A DNA stretch of 64,000 bases from Propionibacterium cyclohexanicum (GCF_900111365.1 NZ_FOGZ01000002.1:149199-213198), one strand, 5' to 3'. Shown: positions 26,925-35,882, counted from the stretch's first letter. The notes: a model not told the origin generated them from the sequence alone. Numbers and translations: made by a program.

Positions 26925-27713
26925 GTGGCCACCAGCACTTCGTCGCGTCCCGCCAAGCACCCCCCGGTCCCCCATCCGAGCGGCGCACGGCCACCGCAAC
27001 TGCCCGCGTCGTCACTGCCCCGCCATGTCGCCATCGTCATGGACGGGAATGGACGGTGGGCCAAGCAGCGCGGCCTGCCACGTACGAGGGGGCACGAGGC
27101 CGGTGAATCGGTCCTCTTCGATGTCATCGAGGGCGCCATCGAGATGGGCATCCCCTATATGTCGGCCTATGCCTTCAGCACCGAGAACTGGAAACGCTCG
27201 CCCGAAGAGGTGCGCTTCCTCATGGGCTTCAACCGCGATGTCATCCATCGCCGCCGCGAGCAGTTGGACGCCCTGGGGGTGCGGGTGCGCTGGGCCGGCC
27301 GGCGCCCGAAGTTGTGGCGCAGCGTCATCACGGAACTCGAGATCGCCGAGGACCAGACCCGCGACAACACGACTTTGCAATTGCAGTTCTGTGTGAACTA
27401 CGGCGGGCGCGCCGAGATCATCGATGCCGCCCGGCAGCTGGCTCAGCTGGCAGCGGACGGCAAGATCGATCCCAGGCACATCACCGAGGCAAGTTTCCAT
27501 CACCATCTCGATGAGCCAGAGATGCCCGACGTCGATCTGTTCGTCCGTAGTTCCGGGGAGCAGCGCATCAGCAATTTCTTGTTGTGGCAGAGCGCCTACG
27601 CCGAATTCGTCTTCTCCGACAAGCTGTGGCCCGACTGGGACCGCCGTGACCTGTGGGCGGCTGTGGAACAGTACGCGCACCGCGACCGGCGGCTCGGTGG
27701 CGCCAAGCCCTGA
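26925..27713 (+). CDS. uppS: Isoprenyl transferase (polyprenyl diphosphate synthase)
   Basis: cis-Prenyltransferase of 262 residues making long-chain polyprenyl diphosphates for cell-wall carriers. The catalytic segment is [17 protein letters not shown], with catalytic Asp in [33 protein letters not shown] and [24 protein letters not shown] with the C-terminal substrate Arg residues all match. About 35 Pro/Ser-rich residues precede the core. The start is GTG at 26925. A 14-bp hairpin overlaps the stop codon. Confidence 0.95.
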   Translation: MATSTSSRPAKHPPVPHPSGARPPQLPASSLPRHVAIVMDGNGRWAKQRGLPRTRGHEAGESVLFDVIEGAIEMGIPYMSAYAFSTENWKRSPEEVRFLMGFNRDVIHRRREQLDALGVRVRWAGRRPKLWRSVITELEIAEDQTRDNTTLQLQFCVNYGGRAEIIDAARQLAQLAADGKIDPRHITEASFHHHLDEPEMPDVDLFVRSSGEQRISNFLLWQSAYAEFVFSDKLWPDWDRRDLWAAVEQYAHRDRRLGGAKP

Positions 27714-27730
27714 GCACACCGAGCCGCCGG
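27686..27730. terminator. 14-bp hairpin overlapping the uppS stop
   Basis: CCGGCGGCTCGGTG (27686-27699) pairs perfectly with CACCGAGCCGCCGG (27717-27730) across a 17-base loop that contains the uppS stop codon. The first arm is inside the coding sequence. It separates convergent uppS and the DUF4870 gene, whose stop is at 27739, and is the likely terminator for both. Confidence 0.65.
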
Positions 27731-27738
27731 CCTCGAGG

Positions 27739-28473
27739 TCACTTCACGAACTCGAAGGAGAACGGGTACTTGTACAGCTCACCCCGGTTGGCTGCCGTCG
27801 CCGCCAGGATGTGGAAGACAATCCCGAAGACCCACACCAACCCATAGAGCACGAAACCGATGAAGGCCAGCATGAGCAGGCCCGAGATGAGATAGCCGAT
27901 GAGCAGCGTCAGCTCGAAGTTCAGCGAACGCCTGGCATTCTCCTTGACATAGGGCGACCACGGCCCGTCGGCCAGGTAGAAGGCCAGGGGCGCGATGAAG
28001 CCGGACACGATCGGCAACCAGTGCGCCGTGAGGGCGTGCACGCGCTCCTCATTCGGCGTGAGACCATGCGGACCGACCTGACCTGGACGCGGCTCGGCCC
28101 TGAACCGGTCGCTCACCGGCGGCGCACCGAAAGGCGGCTGGGAGGGTGGCGCACCGAAAGGCGGCTGGGAGGGTGGCGCACCGAAAGGCGGCTGGGAGGG
28201 CCCGCCAGCCGGCGGCACACCAAATTCGGCAGCTGGGTCCCAGCTCGGCTCCGCGCCGCCGGGCGGCGCCGGCACCGAGCCAGGCTCCGGGGGCGGGCCC
28301 TGCGGGTAGGGCGGGGGTGTGCCGGGCTGGTCGGCATGGCCTCCAGAAGACCCTGCAGGATCCGAGAAGGTGGGCCGTAGCGGCTCAGCGTCGGGGGCGG
28401 GGGCCGTGGCGCCCGCCGGCTCTTCGAAATCGTCGGGACGTTCGGGATCGGGGTTTCGGGGCGTTGTACTCAC
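27739..28473 (-). CDS. DUF4870 domain membrane protein with proline-rich repeats
   Basis: The 244-residue protein has a disordered N-terminal half rich in Pro, Gly and Ala, including SQPPFGAPP-type repeats encoded by three 27-bp tandem copies. The C-terminal DUF4870 domain of about 110 residues has three to four membrane helices (ALTAHWLPIVSGFIAPLAFYL, LTLLIGYLISGLLMLAFIGF, FGIVFHILAATAANRGE) and the typical KENARRSLNFEL motif. Its function is unknown. GTG 28473 is chosen for its GGAG seven bases upstream; the longer frame to 28683 would enter leuA. Confidence 0.85.
   Translation of the reverse strand: MSTTPRNPDPERPDDFEEPAGATAPAPDAEPLRPTFSDPAGSSGGHADQPGTPPPYPQGPPPEPGSVPAPPGGAEPSWDPAAEFGVPPAGGPSQPPFGAPPSQPPFGAPPSQPPFGAPPVSDRFRAEPRPGQVGPHGLTPNEERVHALTAHWLPIVSGFIAPLAFYLADGPWSPYVKENARRSLNFELTLLIGYLISGLLMLAFIGFVLYGLVWVFGIVFHILAATAANRGELYKYPFSFEFVK
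28121..28200. repeat. Three tandem 27-bp repeats inside the DUF4870 gene
   Basis: Near-identical 27-bp units begin at 28121, 28148 and 28175 (each starting GGCGCACCGAAAGG). Each encodes nine residues of the SQPPFGAPP type. The length is a multiple of three, so copy-number change would lengthen or shorten the linker without a frameshift. Confidence 0.9.
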
Positions 28474-28571
28474 GGCGGGACTCCTTGGCTCGATTGGGCC
28501 CAGCGTAGGACGAGAAGGCCTCCTGCGTGGCCCGAATCGCACACGCAGGAGGCCGATGGTGGCGGAGGGAA

Positions 28572-30320
28572 TCAGGACCGGTCGATCGCGCTGATCGTCG
28601 CCTTGATCGTCGCGGTGGTGATGTCCGGGTCGATCCCCACGCCCCACAGCACCCGGGCCTGGTCGCCCTCGCCCACTTCGCACTCCACATAGGCCGCGGC
28701 CTGAGCATCACCTCCCGAGGTGAGGGCGTGCTCGGCATAATCCAGAACTCGCACCGGCGTGCCGATCTGCGCCACGGCGTCGACGAAGGCCGACAGCGGG
28801 CCGTTCCCCTCCCCCTCGATCTCGCGACGGGTTCCCCAGCGGTCCACGACAGCCTTGATCCAGGTGCGTCCGGCACTGGTGCCGGTCGTGAAGGAGACAA
28901 TGTTCAGCGGGTGGGCACGGTTGAGATACTCCTCGCCAAACAGCTGCCACAGCACGGCGCTGGTCACCTCCTTGCCGGTGAGGTCTGCATGCGCCTGCAC
29001 AGCATGGCTGAACTCCATCTGCAGGCGCCGCGGCAGGTCCAGTTGATGGTCTGCCTTCATGAGATAGGCCATACCGCCCTTGCCGGACTGGCTGTTCACT
29101 CTGATGACAGCCTCGTAGTTGCGGCCGACATCGCTGGGATCGATCGGCAGATAGGGCGCCTGCCAGGCAATCTCGTGAACACTCTTGCCTTGGGACTCAG
29201 CGCGATGCGCCAAATCCTCCAGGCCCTTCTTGATGGCATCCTGGTGGGAACCGGAGAAGGCCGTGTACACCAGATCGCCGGCATAGGGCTGACGCGCCGG
29301 TACGGGCATCCCGGTGCAGTACTCCACTGTGCGCCGGATACCGGCCATGTCGGAGAAATCGATCTGCGGATCGATGCCCTGGCTGTACAGATTCATGCCC
29401 AGGGTCACCAGGTCGACATTCCCGGTGCGCTCGCCGTGGCCGAACAGGCAGCCCTCGACTCGCTGACCACCGGCCATCATGCCTAGTTCGGTGGCAGCGA
29501 CGGCGCAACCCCGGTCATTGTGGCAGTGCATGGAGATGCAGACGTGATCGCGATTGCCGATGTGGCGGCCGAAGTACTCGACCTGATCGGCATAGGTATT
29601 GGGAGTCGACATCTCCACCGTCGCCGGCAGGTTGAGGATGATCTCACGGCCCTCGCCGGGCTGCCAGACCTCCATGACCGCGTTGCAGACCTCAATGGCG
29701 TAGTCGGTTGGCGTCTGGGTGAAGATCTCGGGACTGTACTCATAGCCGACCGGGGTATCGGGCAGGTATGTGGCGATGCTCTCCATCACCCACTCGGTCC
29801 CGCGGCGGGCCAGATCGATCGTTTCCTGCTCGTCCAACTTGAACACCACCCGGCGGAACAGCTCGGCCGTCGCGTTGTACATGTGGATGACGGCCTGCTT
29901 TGCTCCCACCAGGGACTGGGCGGTGCGTTCGATGAGGTCCTGGCGGGCCTGGGTGAGCACCGAGATCACGACGTCGTCGGGGATGGCGGTGGGGTCCTCG
30001 ATGAGGGAGCGCACGAAATCCCACTCGGTCTGGGAGGCGGAAGGGAAGCCCACCTCGATCTCCTTGTAGCCCATCTTCACCAGCAGGTCGAACATCTTTC
30101 GCTTGCGGGCGGGTGTCATGGGGTCGATGAGCGCCTGGTTGCCGTCGCGAAGATCGGTGGACAGCCAGCGCGGTGCCGTGCTGATCTGGGCGTCCGGCCA
30201 GCTGCGGTCGGGCAGGCTCACAGGGTGGAACGGCTTGTAGCGGCTGTAGTTCATGCCGCTGGGCTGCTGCACGGGATGGGTGAAGGAGCAGGAAGACGGT
30301 GCTGGGACAGTGATGGTCAC
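28572..30320 (-). CDS. leuA: 2-isopropylmalate synthase
   Basis: First committed step of leucine synthesis: acetyl-CoA plus 2-oxoisovalerate to 2-isopropylmalate. The 582-residue sequence is the long actinobacterial/fungal type. Catalytic-domain motifs are STDLRDGNQALIDPM, HCHNDRGCAVAATELG (metal ligands) and GHGERTGNVDLVTLGMNLYSQG. The C-terminal LeuA regulatory domain, which binds leucine, follows. The GTG start has GAGGA six bases upstream. The upstream leader encodes a leucine-containing peptide and carries terminator-like hairpins, so transcription attenuation by leucine supply is likely. Confidence 0.96.
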   Translation of the reverse strand: MTITVPAPSSCSFTHPVQQPSGMNYSRYKPFHPVSLPDRSWPDAQISTAPRWLSTDLRDGNQALIDPMTPARKRKMFDLLVKMGYKEIEVGFPSASQTEWDFVRSLIEDPTAIPDDVVISVLTQARQDLIERTAQSLVGAKQAVIHMYNATAELFRRVVFKLDEQETIDLARRGTEWVMESIATYLPDTPVGYEYSPEIFTQTPTDYAIEVCNAVMEVWQPGEGREIILNLPATVEMSTPNTYADQVEYFGRHIGNRDHVCISMHCHNDRGCAVAATELGMMAGGQRVEGCLFGHGERTGNVDLVTLGMNLYSQGIDPQIDFSDMAGIRRTVEYCTGMPVPARQPYAGDLVYTAFSGSHQDAIKKGLEDLAHRAESQGKSVHEIAWQAPYLPIDPSDVGRNYEAVIRVNSQSGKGGMAYLMKADHQLDLPRRLQMEFSHAVQAHADLTGKEVTSAVLWQLFGEEYLNRAHPLNIVSFTTGTSAGRTWIKAVVDRWGTRREIEGEGNGPLSAFVDAVAQIGTPVRVLDYAEHALTSGGDAQAAAYVECEVGEGDQARVLWGVGIDPDITTATIKATISAIDRS

Positions 30321-30342
30321 GATTCATCCTCGGACTGGAAAG

Positions 30343-30425
30343 GGGCCCGGTTCATTCCGGGCGCCGGCACCAACGAACGCCGCAGCGAGGATGACCGGCT
30401 AGAACGAGCTGGCCTCGCTGCGGCA
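30343..30425 (-). promoter_or_regulatory. leuA attenuator hairpins
   Basis: On the minus strand, CCGCAGCGAGG (30423-30413), within the 3' half of the leader-peptide frame, pairs perfectly with CCTCGCTGCGG (30390-30380). Closer to leuA, CCCGG-AATGAA-CCGGG, with extra G-C pairs, is followed by CCCTTTCC. That gives a terminator-like stem with a short T run, ending about 22 bases before the leuA start. The two elements fit the pause/antiterminator and terminator roles of an attenuator. Their alternation is inferred from position, not modelled. Confidence 0.6.
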
Positions 30426-30470
30426 ACCAAGGAGCAGGCCCCATGGGCCGGCGATGCGCGCCACGGGCAT
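30399..30470 (-). CDS. leuL: leu operon leader peptide
   Basis: A 23-residue frame starts at ATG 30470 and reads MPVARIAGPWGLLLGCRSEA, then three residues and TAG. Three consecutive, different leucine codons (CTG CTC CTT) lie in its middle. The codons after them form one arm of an 11-bp hairpin upstream of leuA. Leucine-rich leaders of this kind control leuA by attenuation in other actinobacteria. No clear ribosome site is seen, so translation may be leaderless. Too short for routine gene calling. Confidence 0.65.
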   Translation of the reverse strand: MPVARIAGPWGLLLGCRSEASSF

Positions 30471-30605
30471 CACTGTAGTTCACCGACGCCGCGGATGTGA
30501 ACATCGAGGCGCCGGCCAGGTTCACAGTTCCTGGGCGGCCCTGACAGCTGTCCATCCACCGTCAGTCGCCGAGTTCGGGCATCCGAAGGAGTTGGATGGG
30601 GCGTC

Positions 30606-32102
30606 ATGAGGTTTCGTCGCGCCCGCATGCTCGATCTGGTGAGTGGTCGCGCCAGCGAACCACATGACGTACTGGTCAGCGGCTCCCGGCTGTACCGCAG
30701 TGACGCGGTGCCCGGGAGCAGCGCGGGGGATGACGAGGTGATCGACCTGCAGGGCCGGTTCATCCTGCCAGGACTGTGGGACGCCCATGTCCATACCGAT
30801 CTGTGGGCCCAGGCCTCCCACCGGATCGACCTGTCGGGAGCGGACAGCTCTACCCGGGCACTCGATGCGCTCACGCGGAACGCGCGGCTCAGTTCCCGCG
30901 AACCCGTGGTGGCGCTGTCGGCGCCCCTGGAACGATGGCCGAGCCCACTCGACGGCTCCCGCCTCGATGCCCTCTTCCCCGAGCGGGCTGTCATCGTCTG
31001 CTCCCGGGACCTCCATTCGGTGTGGGCCAATGGCATGGCGCTGCTGCTCGCCGGCCTGGCCGCCGACCCCAACACCCGTCCAGCGGCCCGGTTGGCGCGC
31101 GAGCAGGACGCATTCACCCTTGAGCGACATTTCCTGCGCCCATCGCAGGCCGAACTCGACGAGTGGTGTGCCCAGTCGGCGGCCGAGGCCGCCCGCAAGG
31201 GCATTGTGGGCATCGTGGACATGCAGGACGGCCCCGCCAGGTTGGCTACCTGGCGTCGCCGGATCGCGGCAGGCTGCACCTTCGTACGCATCTGCTTGAG
31301 CTGCTGGCCCGACACGCTCGACGAGGCCATCGACTCGGGCATGACCACCGGAGCACGCCTCGACGATCGGGGATGGCTGCTGGGCGGGCCCTTGAAGATC
31401 ATTGCCGACGGATCGCTGTCCTCGGGTACCGCCTGGTCGTCCACGCCGTACTCAGATCCCGCACCCGGCATCGATGCGCACGGGCTCTCGCTCATCGGCC
31501 GTCCCGAGCTGAGCGGTCTCATGAGCCGGGCGGAGGTGCACGGTCTCCAGGTGGCGGTGCACGCCATCGGGGACGCCGCCGTCTCCCAGGCCCTCGATTG
31601 CTTCGCGGAATCGGGGGCGCGAGGCAGCATCGAGCACGCCATTCTCGCCCGAGCTGACGATCTGGCACGGATGGCCTCGCTGGGCGTGCGGGCGAGCGTC
31701 CAACCTGCGCACCTGCTCCAGGACCGGGCCCTTCTGGAGCGCCGATGGCCCACCCGCTGCGGCGATGCCTTCCCCCTGCGATCCTGCCTGGATGCCGGAG
31801 TCGAACTGCGCTTCGGCTCGGATGCGCCGGTCGTCGATCTCGACCCCTGGCAGGCGATCAGTGCCGCCGTGCTGCGCGCCGAACCCGGTGCGCCGAGCTG
31901 GCACTGCGAGCAGTCCCTCACCGTCGGGGAGGCGATGAGGGCCTCCACCGGAGGTGCCGCGCAGCTGGTGCCCGGCGGATCGGCCGATCTCATGGTCCTC
32001 GACGACGACCCCCTCCAGGTCGATCCCAGCGCGCTGGGATCGACCGAGGTCTATCTCACGATGGCCACGGGCAAGGTCACCTGGTGGGCCGACGCCGCCT
32101 GA
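30606..32102 (+). CDS. Amidohydrolase family protein (YtcJ-like)
   Basis: A metal-dependent hydrolase of 498 residues in the amidohydrolase_3 group. The metal-binding start is LPGLWDAHVHTDL. GGPLKIIADGSLSSGTAW, VHAIGDAAVSQALD, IEHAIL and LRFGSDAPV supply the remaining His/Asp ligands. The C-terminal beta strand of the composite sandwich ends GKVTWWADAA. Members cleave amides, formamides or cyclic imides; the substrate here is not predictable. The gene is divergent from leuL-leuA. Confidence 0.86.
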   Translation: MRFRRARMLDLVSGRASEPHDVLVSGSRLYRSDAVPGSSAGDDEVIDLQGRFILPGLWDAHVHTDLWAQASHRIDLSGADSSTRALDALTRNARLSSREPVVALSAPLERWPSPLDGSRLDALFPERAVIVCSRDLHSVWANGMALLLAGLAADPNTRPAARLAREQDAFTLERHFLRPSQAELDEWCAQSAAEAARKGIVGIVDMQDGPARLATWRRRIAAGCTFVRICLSCWPDTLDEAIDSGMTTGARLDDRGWLLGGPLKIIADGSLSSGTAWSSTPYSDPAPGIDAHGLSLIGRPELSGLMSRAEVHGLQVAVHAIGDAAVSQALDCFAESGARGSIEHAILARADDLARMASLGVRASVQPAHLLQDRALLERRWPTRCGDAFPLRSCLDAGVELRFGSDAPVVDLDPWQAISAAVLRAEPGAPSWHCEQSLTVGEAMRASTGGAAQLVPGGSADLMVLDDDPLQVDPSALGSTEVYLTMATGKVTWWADAA

Positions 32103-32137
32103 CAGGCGTGGGGCCTGCGTGGCTGCGGCGCTGGCCG

Positions 32138-32175
32138 TGCTCAAGTGATCGTGCCATGCTCAGCTGATCGTGCCG
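32138..32175. repeat. Two tandem 19-bp imperfect repeats
   Basis: TGCTCAAGTGATCGTGCCA (32138-32156) is followed at once by TGCTCAGCTGATCGTGCCG (32157-32175), two internal differences plus the last base. The second copy covers the 3' end of the 60-residue membrane protein gene. It looks like a recent local duplication at a convergent junction. Confidence 0.75.
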
Positions 32176-32342
32176 TGCTCCTCCTCGGTGCCCGGATGAC
32201 CCAGCCAATAGGCCAGCGCCACGAGTGCTGCCACGGCGCCCAGGGCCAGCACGAAGCGCCCGCAGCGGCACTTCGTGCCCTTCTTCGAGCGGCAACAGCG
32301 CTTGCCTGCAGCTCGCGCACCAGCGCGGTCCTTCTTCGCCAT
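32160..32342 (-). CDS. Small cationic single-pass membrane protein
   Basis: A 60-residue protein starts MAKKDRAGARAAGKRCC. It has a Lys/Arg/Cys-rich N-terminus containing four Cys (KRCCRSKKGTKCRCGR), one hydrophobic helix (FVLALGAVAALVALAYWLG) and a short acidic tail. A strong GGGGGA ribosome site lies before the ATG. Function unknown. The Cys pattern CC-x6-CxC could bind metal (speculative). Confidence 0.65.
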   Translation of the reverse strand: MAKKDRAGARAAGKRCCRSKKGTKCRCGRFVLALGAVAALVALAYWLGHPGTEEEHGTIS

Positions 32343-32439
32343 CTCTTCCCCCTGCTGTTCTCGTGCTCCCCACAACCCTTGCGAGGCCTGGTGGATCACC
32401 CCGGCGGCACCCACCGCGTGTCCTGTGTGACGGCGCCTC

Positions 32440-33039
32440 TCAGCGCCGCGCAGCATCGTTGACGAAGTCGACGACGCTGTAGCGAATCTCGGGTGCGATA
32501 CCGGCGAGCAGCTCGTCCTCGTCACGCACCACGACGCTCGTGAGCTCGCCCCATTCGCTCCTCACGATTTCCTGGCCGCGGACCGCATGACGGACGCGGA
32601 CCCCTCCCTCGACGCTCCACGTGAGCTCATCGCCGGACGACCATGCGAAGCGCGAGGCGTAGGGCTGCCCAGTCGGCTCGTCGATCACCCAGCAGTCGAT
32701 CGCCGGATGACCGCTGTGCTCGGCAAGATAGCTGGCCACCGCGAACTCCGCCCAGCTGGGAACGCATGGGCTGGGCATCGTCGCCGTGCGATCCACGTCG
32801 ATGAGATGACCATTCACGAGATGGACGGCATAGGACCATGTGAAGGGATTCGCTCGGGTGCACTCGACGCGCGAACTCACCTGGATGACCCGGCCGGACC
32901 TGGGATAGACCGCCAGGGTGAGCACGGTGGTAGTGCCGATCTCGTGGATGACGGCACCCACCTTGTGACCCTTCCGGTCGTCCACCCGCTTGAAGACGGT
33001 GCGGGTTCCCCAGGCAGCTCTACGGCTCTGTCGAAGCAT
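32440..33039 (-). CDS. Conserved protein of unknown function
   Basis: I do not recognise this 199-residue soluble protein. It begins MLRQSRRAAWGTRTVF. It is predicted to be mostly beta structure with several Trp (SYAVHLVNG, FAWSSGDELTWSVEGG), without signal peptide or membrane helix. GGGG lies just upstream of the ATG at 33039. The start 20 bp after the era stop puts it at the 3' end of the phoH-ybeY-CBS-era gene run, so it may be cotranscribed with era. Confidence 0.68.
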   Translation of the reverse strand: MLRQSRRAAWGTRTVFKRVDDRKGHKVGAVIHEIGTTTVLTLAVYPRSGRVIQVSSRVECTRANPFTWSYAVHLVNGHLIDVDRTATMPSPCVPSWAEFAVASYLAEHSGHPAIDCWVIDEPTGQPYASRFAWSSGDELTWSVEGGVRVRHAVRGQEIVRSEWGELTSVVVRDEDELLAGIAPEIRYSVVDFVNDAARR

Positions 33040-33059
33040 GATCCCCGCCTTCCCGCGTC

Positions 33060-33998
33060 TCACAAGCCTAGCCGGTTGAGCTGTTTCGCATCGCGCTGCC
33101 AATCCTTGACCACCTTGACCCGCAGGTCGAGGTGAACGGGGGTGCCGAGCATGGCCGAGATCTGCTGGCGAGCCTGGGAGCCGATCCTCTTGATGCGCTC
33201 GCCTGCCCTGCCGACCATGATGCCCTTCTGCGAATCACGCTCCACAATGAGGGAGGCGAACACGTCGAGCAGTGGACGCTCGGCCGGGCGCCCCTCGCGA
33301 AGTCCCATCTCCTCCACCTGGGCAGCGATGGAGTGGGGCAGCTCGTCGCGCACATCCTCCAGCGCGGCTTCGCGGATGAGTTCCGCGACGAGCACCTCGT
33401 CGGGTTCGTCGGTGATCTCGCCGTCCGGGTAGTAGTCCGGGCCGGGTGGCAGGAGCCCGAGCAGCACATCGGCCACCTCGCTCACCTGATCGCCGCTGAG
33501 TGCCGAGCAGGGCAGCACCTCCTCGAAGCGAATCCCCAGCTCGGTCTGCAAGGCCGCGATCTGGCCCAGATGACGCGCCAGCCGCTCTCGGCTGACCAGA
33601 TCGGTCTTGGTGGCGAGTGCCACGAGAGTCGGGGGGCGCCGCAGCGCGGCGAGCTGGCCGACCAGATATCTGTCGCCCGGGCCGATGTTCTGGTTCGAGG
33701 GCAGCGCCACCGCAACGACGTCGACCTCCGTCCAGGTGGCCCGCACCAGGTCGTTCAGCCGCTCCTGCAGCAGCGAGCGTGGTTTGCTCAGGCCCGGGGT
33801 GTCGATGATGATCAGCTGCCCGTCGCTGCGGTGCACGATGCCCCGCACGGTGTGCCGGGTGGTTTGCGGCTTGTCGCTGGTGATGGCCACCTTGCGTCCT
33901 ACCAGGGCATTGGTCAGCGTCGACTTGCCGGCGTTGGGCCGGCCCACGAAACACGCGAATCCGCTGCGGAAGGTGCCGCCGGAGTCCTGCTCAGTCAT
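33060..33998 (-). CDS. era: GTPase Era
   Basis: Essential GTPase in 16S rRNA processing and 30S assembly; 312 residues. G1 is GRPNAGKSTL, the switch region follows in KPQTTRHTVRGI, G3 is DTPGL and G4 is ATKTDL (NKxD variant). The C-terminal KH domain has the typical QKGIMVGRAGERIKRIG and RQQISAMLG. ATG 33998 overlaps the stop of the CBS-domain gene by eight bases, indicating translational coupling. Confidence 0.95.
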   Translation of the reverse strand: MTEQDSGGTFRSGFACFVGRPNAGKSTLTNALVGRKVAITSDKPQTTRHTVRGIVHRSDGQLIIIDTPGLSKPRSLLQERLNDLVRATWTEVDVVAVALPSNQNIGPGDRYLVGQLAALRRPPTLVALATKTDLVSRERLARHLGQIAALQTELGIRFEEVLPCSALSGDQVSEVADVLLGLLPPGPDYYPDGEITDEPDEVLVAELIREAALEDVRDELPHSIAAQVEEMGLREGRPAERPLLDVFASLIVERDSQKGIMVGRAGERIKRIGSQARQQISAMLGTPVHLDLRVKVVKDWQRDAKQLNRLGL

Positions 33999-35295
33999 CC
34001 TCGTCCTCCCGGTCGGCATCGTCGGGTTGGGAAGCCAACTCGGTGACAACGATGGTATCGATCTGGTGGCGGCGCCCGGTGGCCTTCTCCGCTCGCAGGC
34101 GCAGGCCCTCCCAGTCGACGGTCGAGCCGGGAATGGGAACCCTGTTGAGCAGCTTGGCCATCAGCCCCCCGGCGGTCTCCACGTCTTCGTCGCCCAGTTC
34201 CTTGCCGAACAGGTCCCCGACGTCGTCCAGCGGCATTCGCGCGGAGATCCGCCATCCGCCCTCCGGCAATTCCTCGGCGAGGCTGGGCTCCGCATCGTAC
34301 TCGTCGGTGATCTCTCCGACGATCTCCTCGACCAGGTCCTCGATGGTCGCCAGTCCCGCGCAGCCACCGAACTCGTCCACCACGAGCACCATGTGGTTGC
34401 GGGTGGCCTGCATCTCGCGAAGCAACTCGTCGACCGGCTTGGAATCGGGGCAGAACACGGCTGGTCGCATGATCGTGTCGACCTGCGTTCCGCGCGCGCT
34501 GGCGGGATCGTCGAAGACCTGCTTCATGAGGTCCTTGAGATAGACGACGCCGCGGACGTCGTCGAGCTGGCCCGAGATGACCGGGATGCGGCTGAAGCCC
34601 GAGCGCAGGGCCAGGCTCATCGCCTGACGGATCGTCTTGCCGACCTCGATGAACACGATGTCGGTGCGGGGAACCATCACCTCCCGCACGAGCGTGTCGC
34701 CCAGTTCGAAGACCGAATGGATCATCTCCCGTTCGTCGTGTTCGATGACCTCGGCCTTCTCCGCCATGTCCACCATCTCGCGCAGCTCGGCCTCGGAGCT
34801 GAACGGGCCGTCGGCGAAGCCGCGCCCTGGGGTAATGGCATTGCCGACAGCGATGATCCCGGTCGTCAGCCAGCCCAGCAGGGTGTTGAGCACGGTGAGC
34901 GGGCGTGCGGCCCGTAATGCGGTGCGTTCGGCATGCTGGCGGCCCAGGGTTCGCGGCATGACACCCCAGAAGATGAAGCTCACCAGCGTCACGACGACGA
35001 CAGGTGCGAGGACGCGCTCCCAGCTCTGCCCCAGATGGGTGAAGAAGACCACCGAGACGAGCACCGCGGTAGCGGTCTCGCATGCGGTGCGCACGAGCAT
35101 GGCGGTGTTGATGGTGGGCGCCGGGTCGGCGGCGATCTCGGCGACCCGTGCTGAGCCGCGGACGCCCTCGTCGACCATCCGCGCCGCCCGCGATCTCGTG
35201 ACTCTTTGCAATGCGGTCTCGCCGGCTGCCAGCAGGCTGGCGGCGAAGCTCAGCATCACTGCCAGTGCGAGAAAGAACCAATCCCTAGTGGTCAC
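33991..35295 (-). CDS. Hemolysin-family CNNM/CBS-domain membrane protein
   Basis: The 434-residue protein has an N-terminal DUF21/CNNM membrane domain of three to four helices (FFLALAVMLSFAASLLAAGETALQ). A CBS pair follows (REVMVPRTDIVFIEV and DTIMRPAVFCPDSKPVDELL), then a C-terminal CorC_HlyC domain with VDEFGGCAGLATIEDLVEEIVGEI. Related proteins are linked to Mg2+/Co2+ efflux. The position just before era is conserved in actinobacteria. The start is GTG at 35295. Confidence 0.92.
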   Translation of the reverse strand: MTTRDWFFLALAVMLSFAASLLAAGETALQRVTRSRAARMVDEGVRGSARVAEIAADPAPTINTAMLVRTACETATAVLVSVVFFTHLGQSWERVLAPVVVVTLVSFIFWGVMPRTLGRQHAERTALRAARPLTVLNTLLGWLTTGIIAVGNAITPGRGFADGPFSSEAELREMVDMAEKAEVIEHDEREMIHSVFELGDTLVREVMVPRTDIVFIEVGKTIRQAMSLALRSGFSRIPVISGQLDDVRGVVYLKDLMKQVFDDPASARGTQVDTIMRPAVFCPDSKPVDELLREMQATRNHMVLVVDEFGGCAGLATIEDLVEEIVGEITDEYDAEPSLAEELPEGGWRISARMPLDDVGDLFGKELGDEDVETAGGLMAKLLNRVPIPGSTVDWEGLRLRAEKATGRRHQIDTIVVTELASQPDDADREDEDD

Positions 35296-35417
35296 GTGCC
35301 TGCGTCAACCTGCCTTGTCGGGGGAGCTGTCGCCGCGAGGGGCGCGGTGGACCCTGCGGTTGACCAGAGTCTATGCATCCGCAGGCCGAGCCGGGGCGTG
35401 CGGCTTCCGATGGGTAT

Positions 35418-35873
35418 TCAGCGGGCCTCGTGGGCCCGCCACTGCGCGATGATCTGGTCATTGAGCGCGAACATCACGGCCTTCTCGCCGGGTTCGGCAT
35501 GGTCGTGGCCCAGCAGGTGGAGCAGGCCGTGGATGAGCAGGTATTCCATCTCCTCCTGGTTCGTCCGCCCATTGCCGGGCGCCTGGGCACCCGTGAACGA
35601 GGGGCAGATCACGATGTCTCCGAGCAGCCCCCTGGGTGGCTCCTCGTCGTCGCCGGGGGCTCGCATCTCGTCCATCGGGAAGCTCATCACATCGGTGGGG
35701 CCCTCCAGATCCATGAACTGCCGGTGATAGGCACTCATGGCCGACTCGTCGACGAGCAGAATGGACAGGTCCGATTGCGGATGGATTCTCAGCACACCGA
35801 GTGCGTAGCGTGCGAGCCGCACGAGCGCCTGGGTGTCGACGTCCTCGCCGGACTCGTTGCTCACATCGATCAT
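35418..35873 (-). CDS. ybeY: Endoribonuclease YbeY
   Basis: Zinc-dependent endoribonuclease in 16S rRNA 3'-end maturation and ribosome quality control; 151 residues. The metal motif is HGLLHLLGHDH, preceded by TDVMSFPMDE and LLGDIVIC. It starts 9 bp after the phoH stop. The 122 bp between ybeY and the CBS gene contain no frame of note. Confidence 0.95.
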   Translation of the reverse strand: MIDVSNESGEDVDTQALVRLARYALGVLRIHPQSDLSILLVDESAMSAYHRQFMDLEGPTDVMSFPMDEMRAPGDDEEPPRGLLGDIVICPSFTGAQAPGNGRTNQEEMEYLLIHGLLHLLGHDHAEPGEKAVMFALNDQIIAQWRAHEAR

Positions 35874-35882
35874 AGGGCCAGC

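Noticed and set aside
30352..30555. A 67-codon frame as the leuA leader
   Set aside because: It lacks clustered Leu codons and does not end before the attenuator hairpins. The 23-codon frame at 30470-30399 does both.
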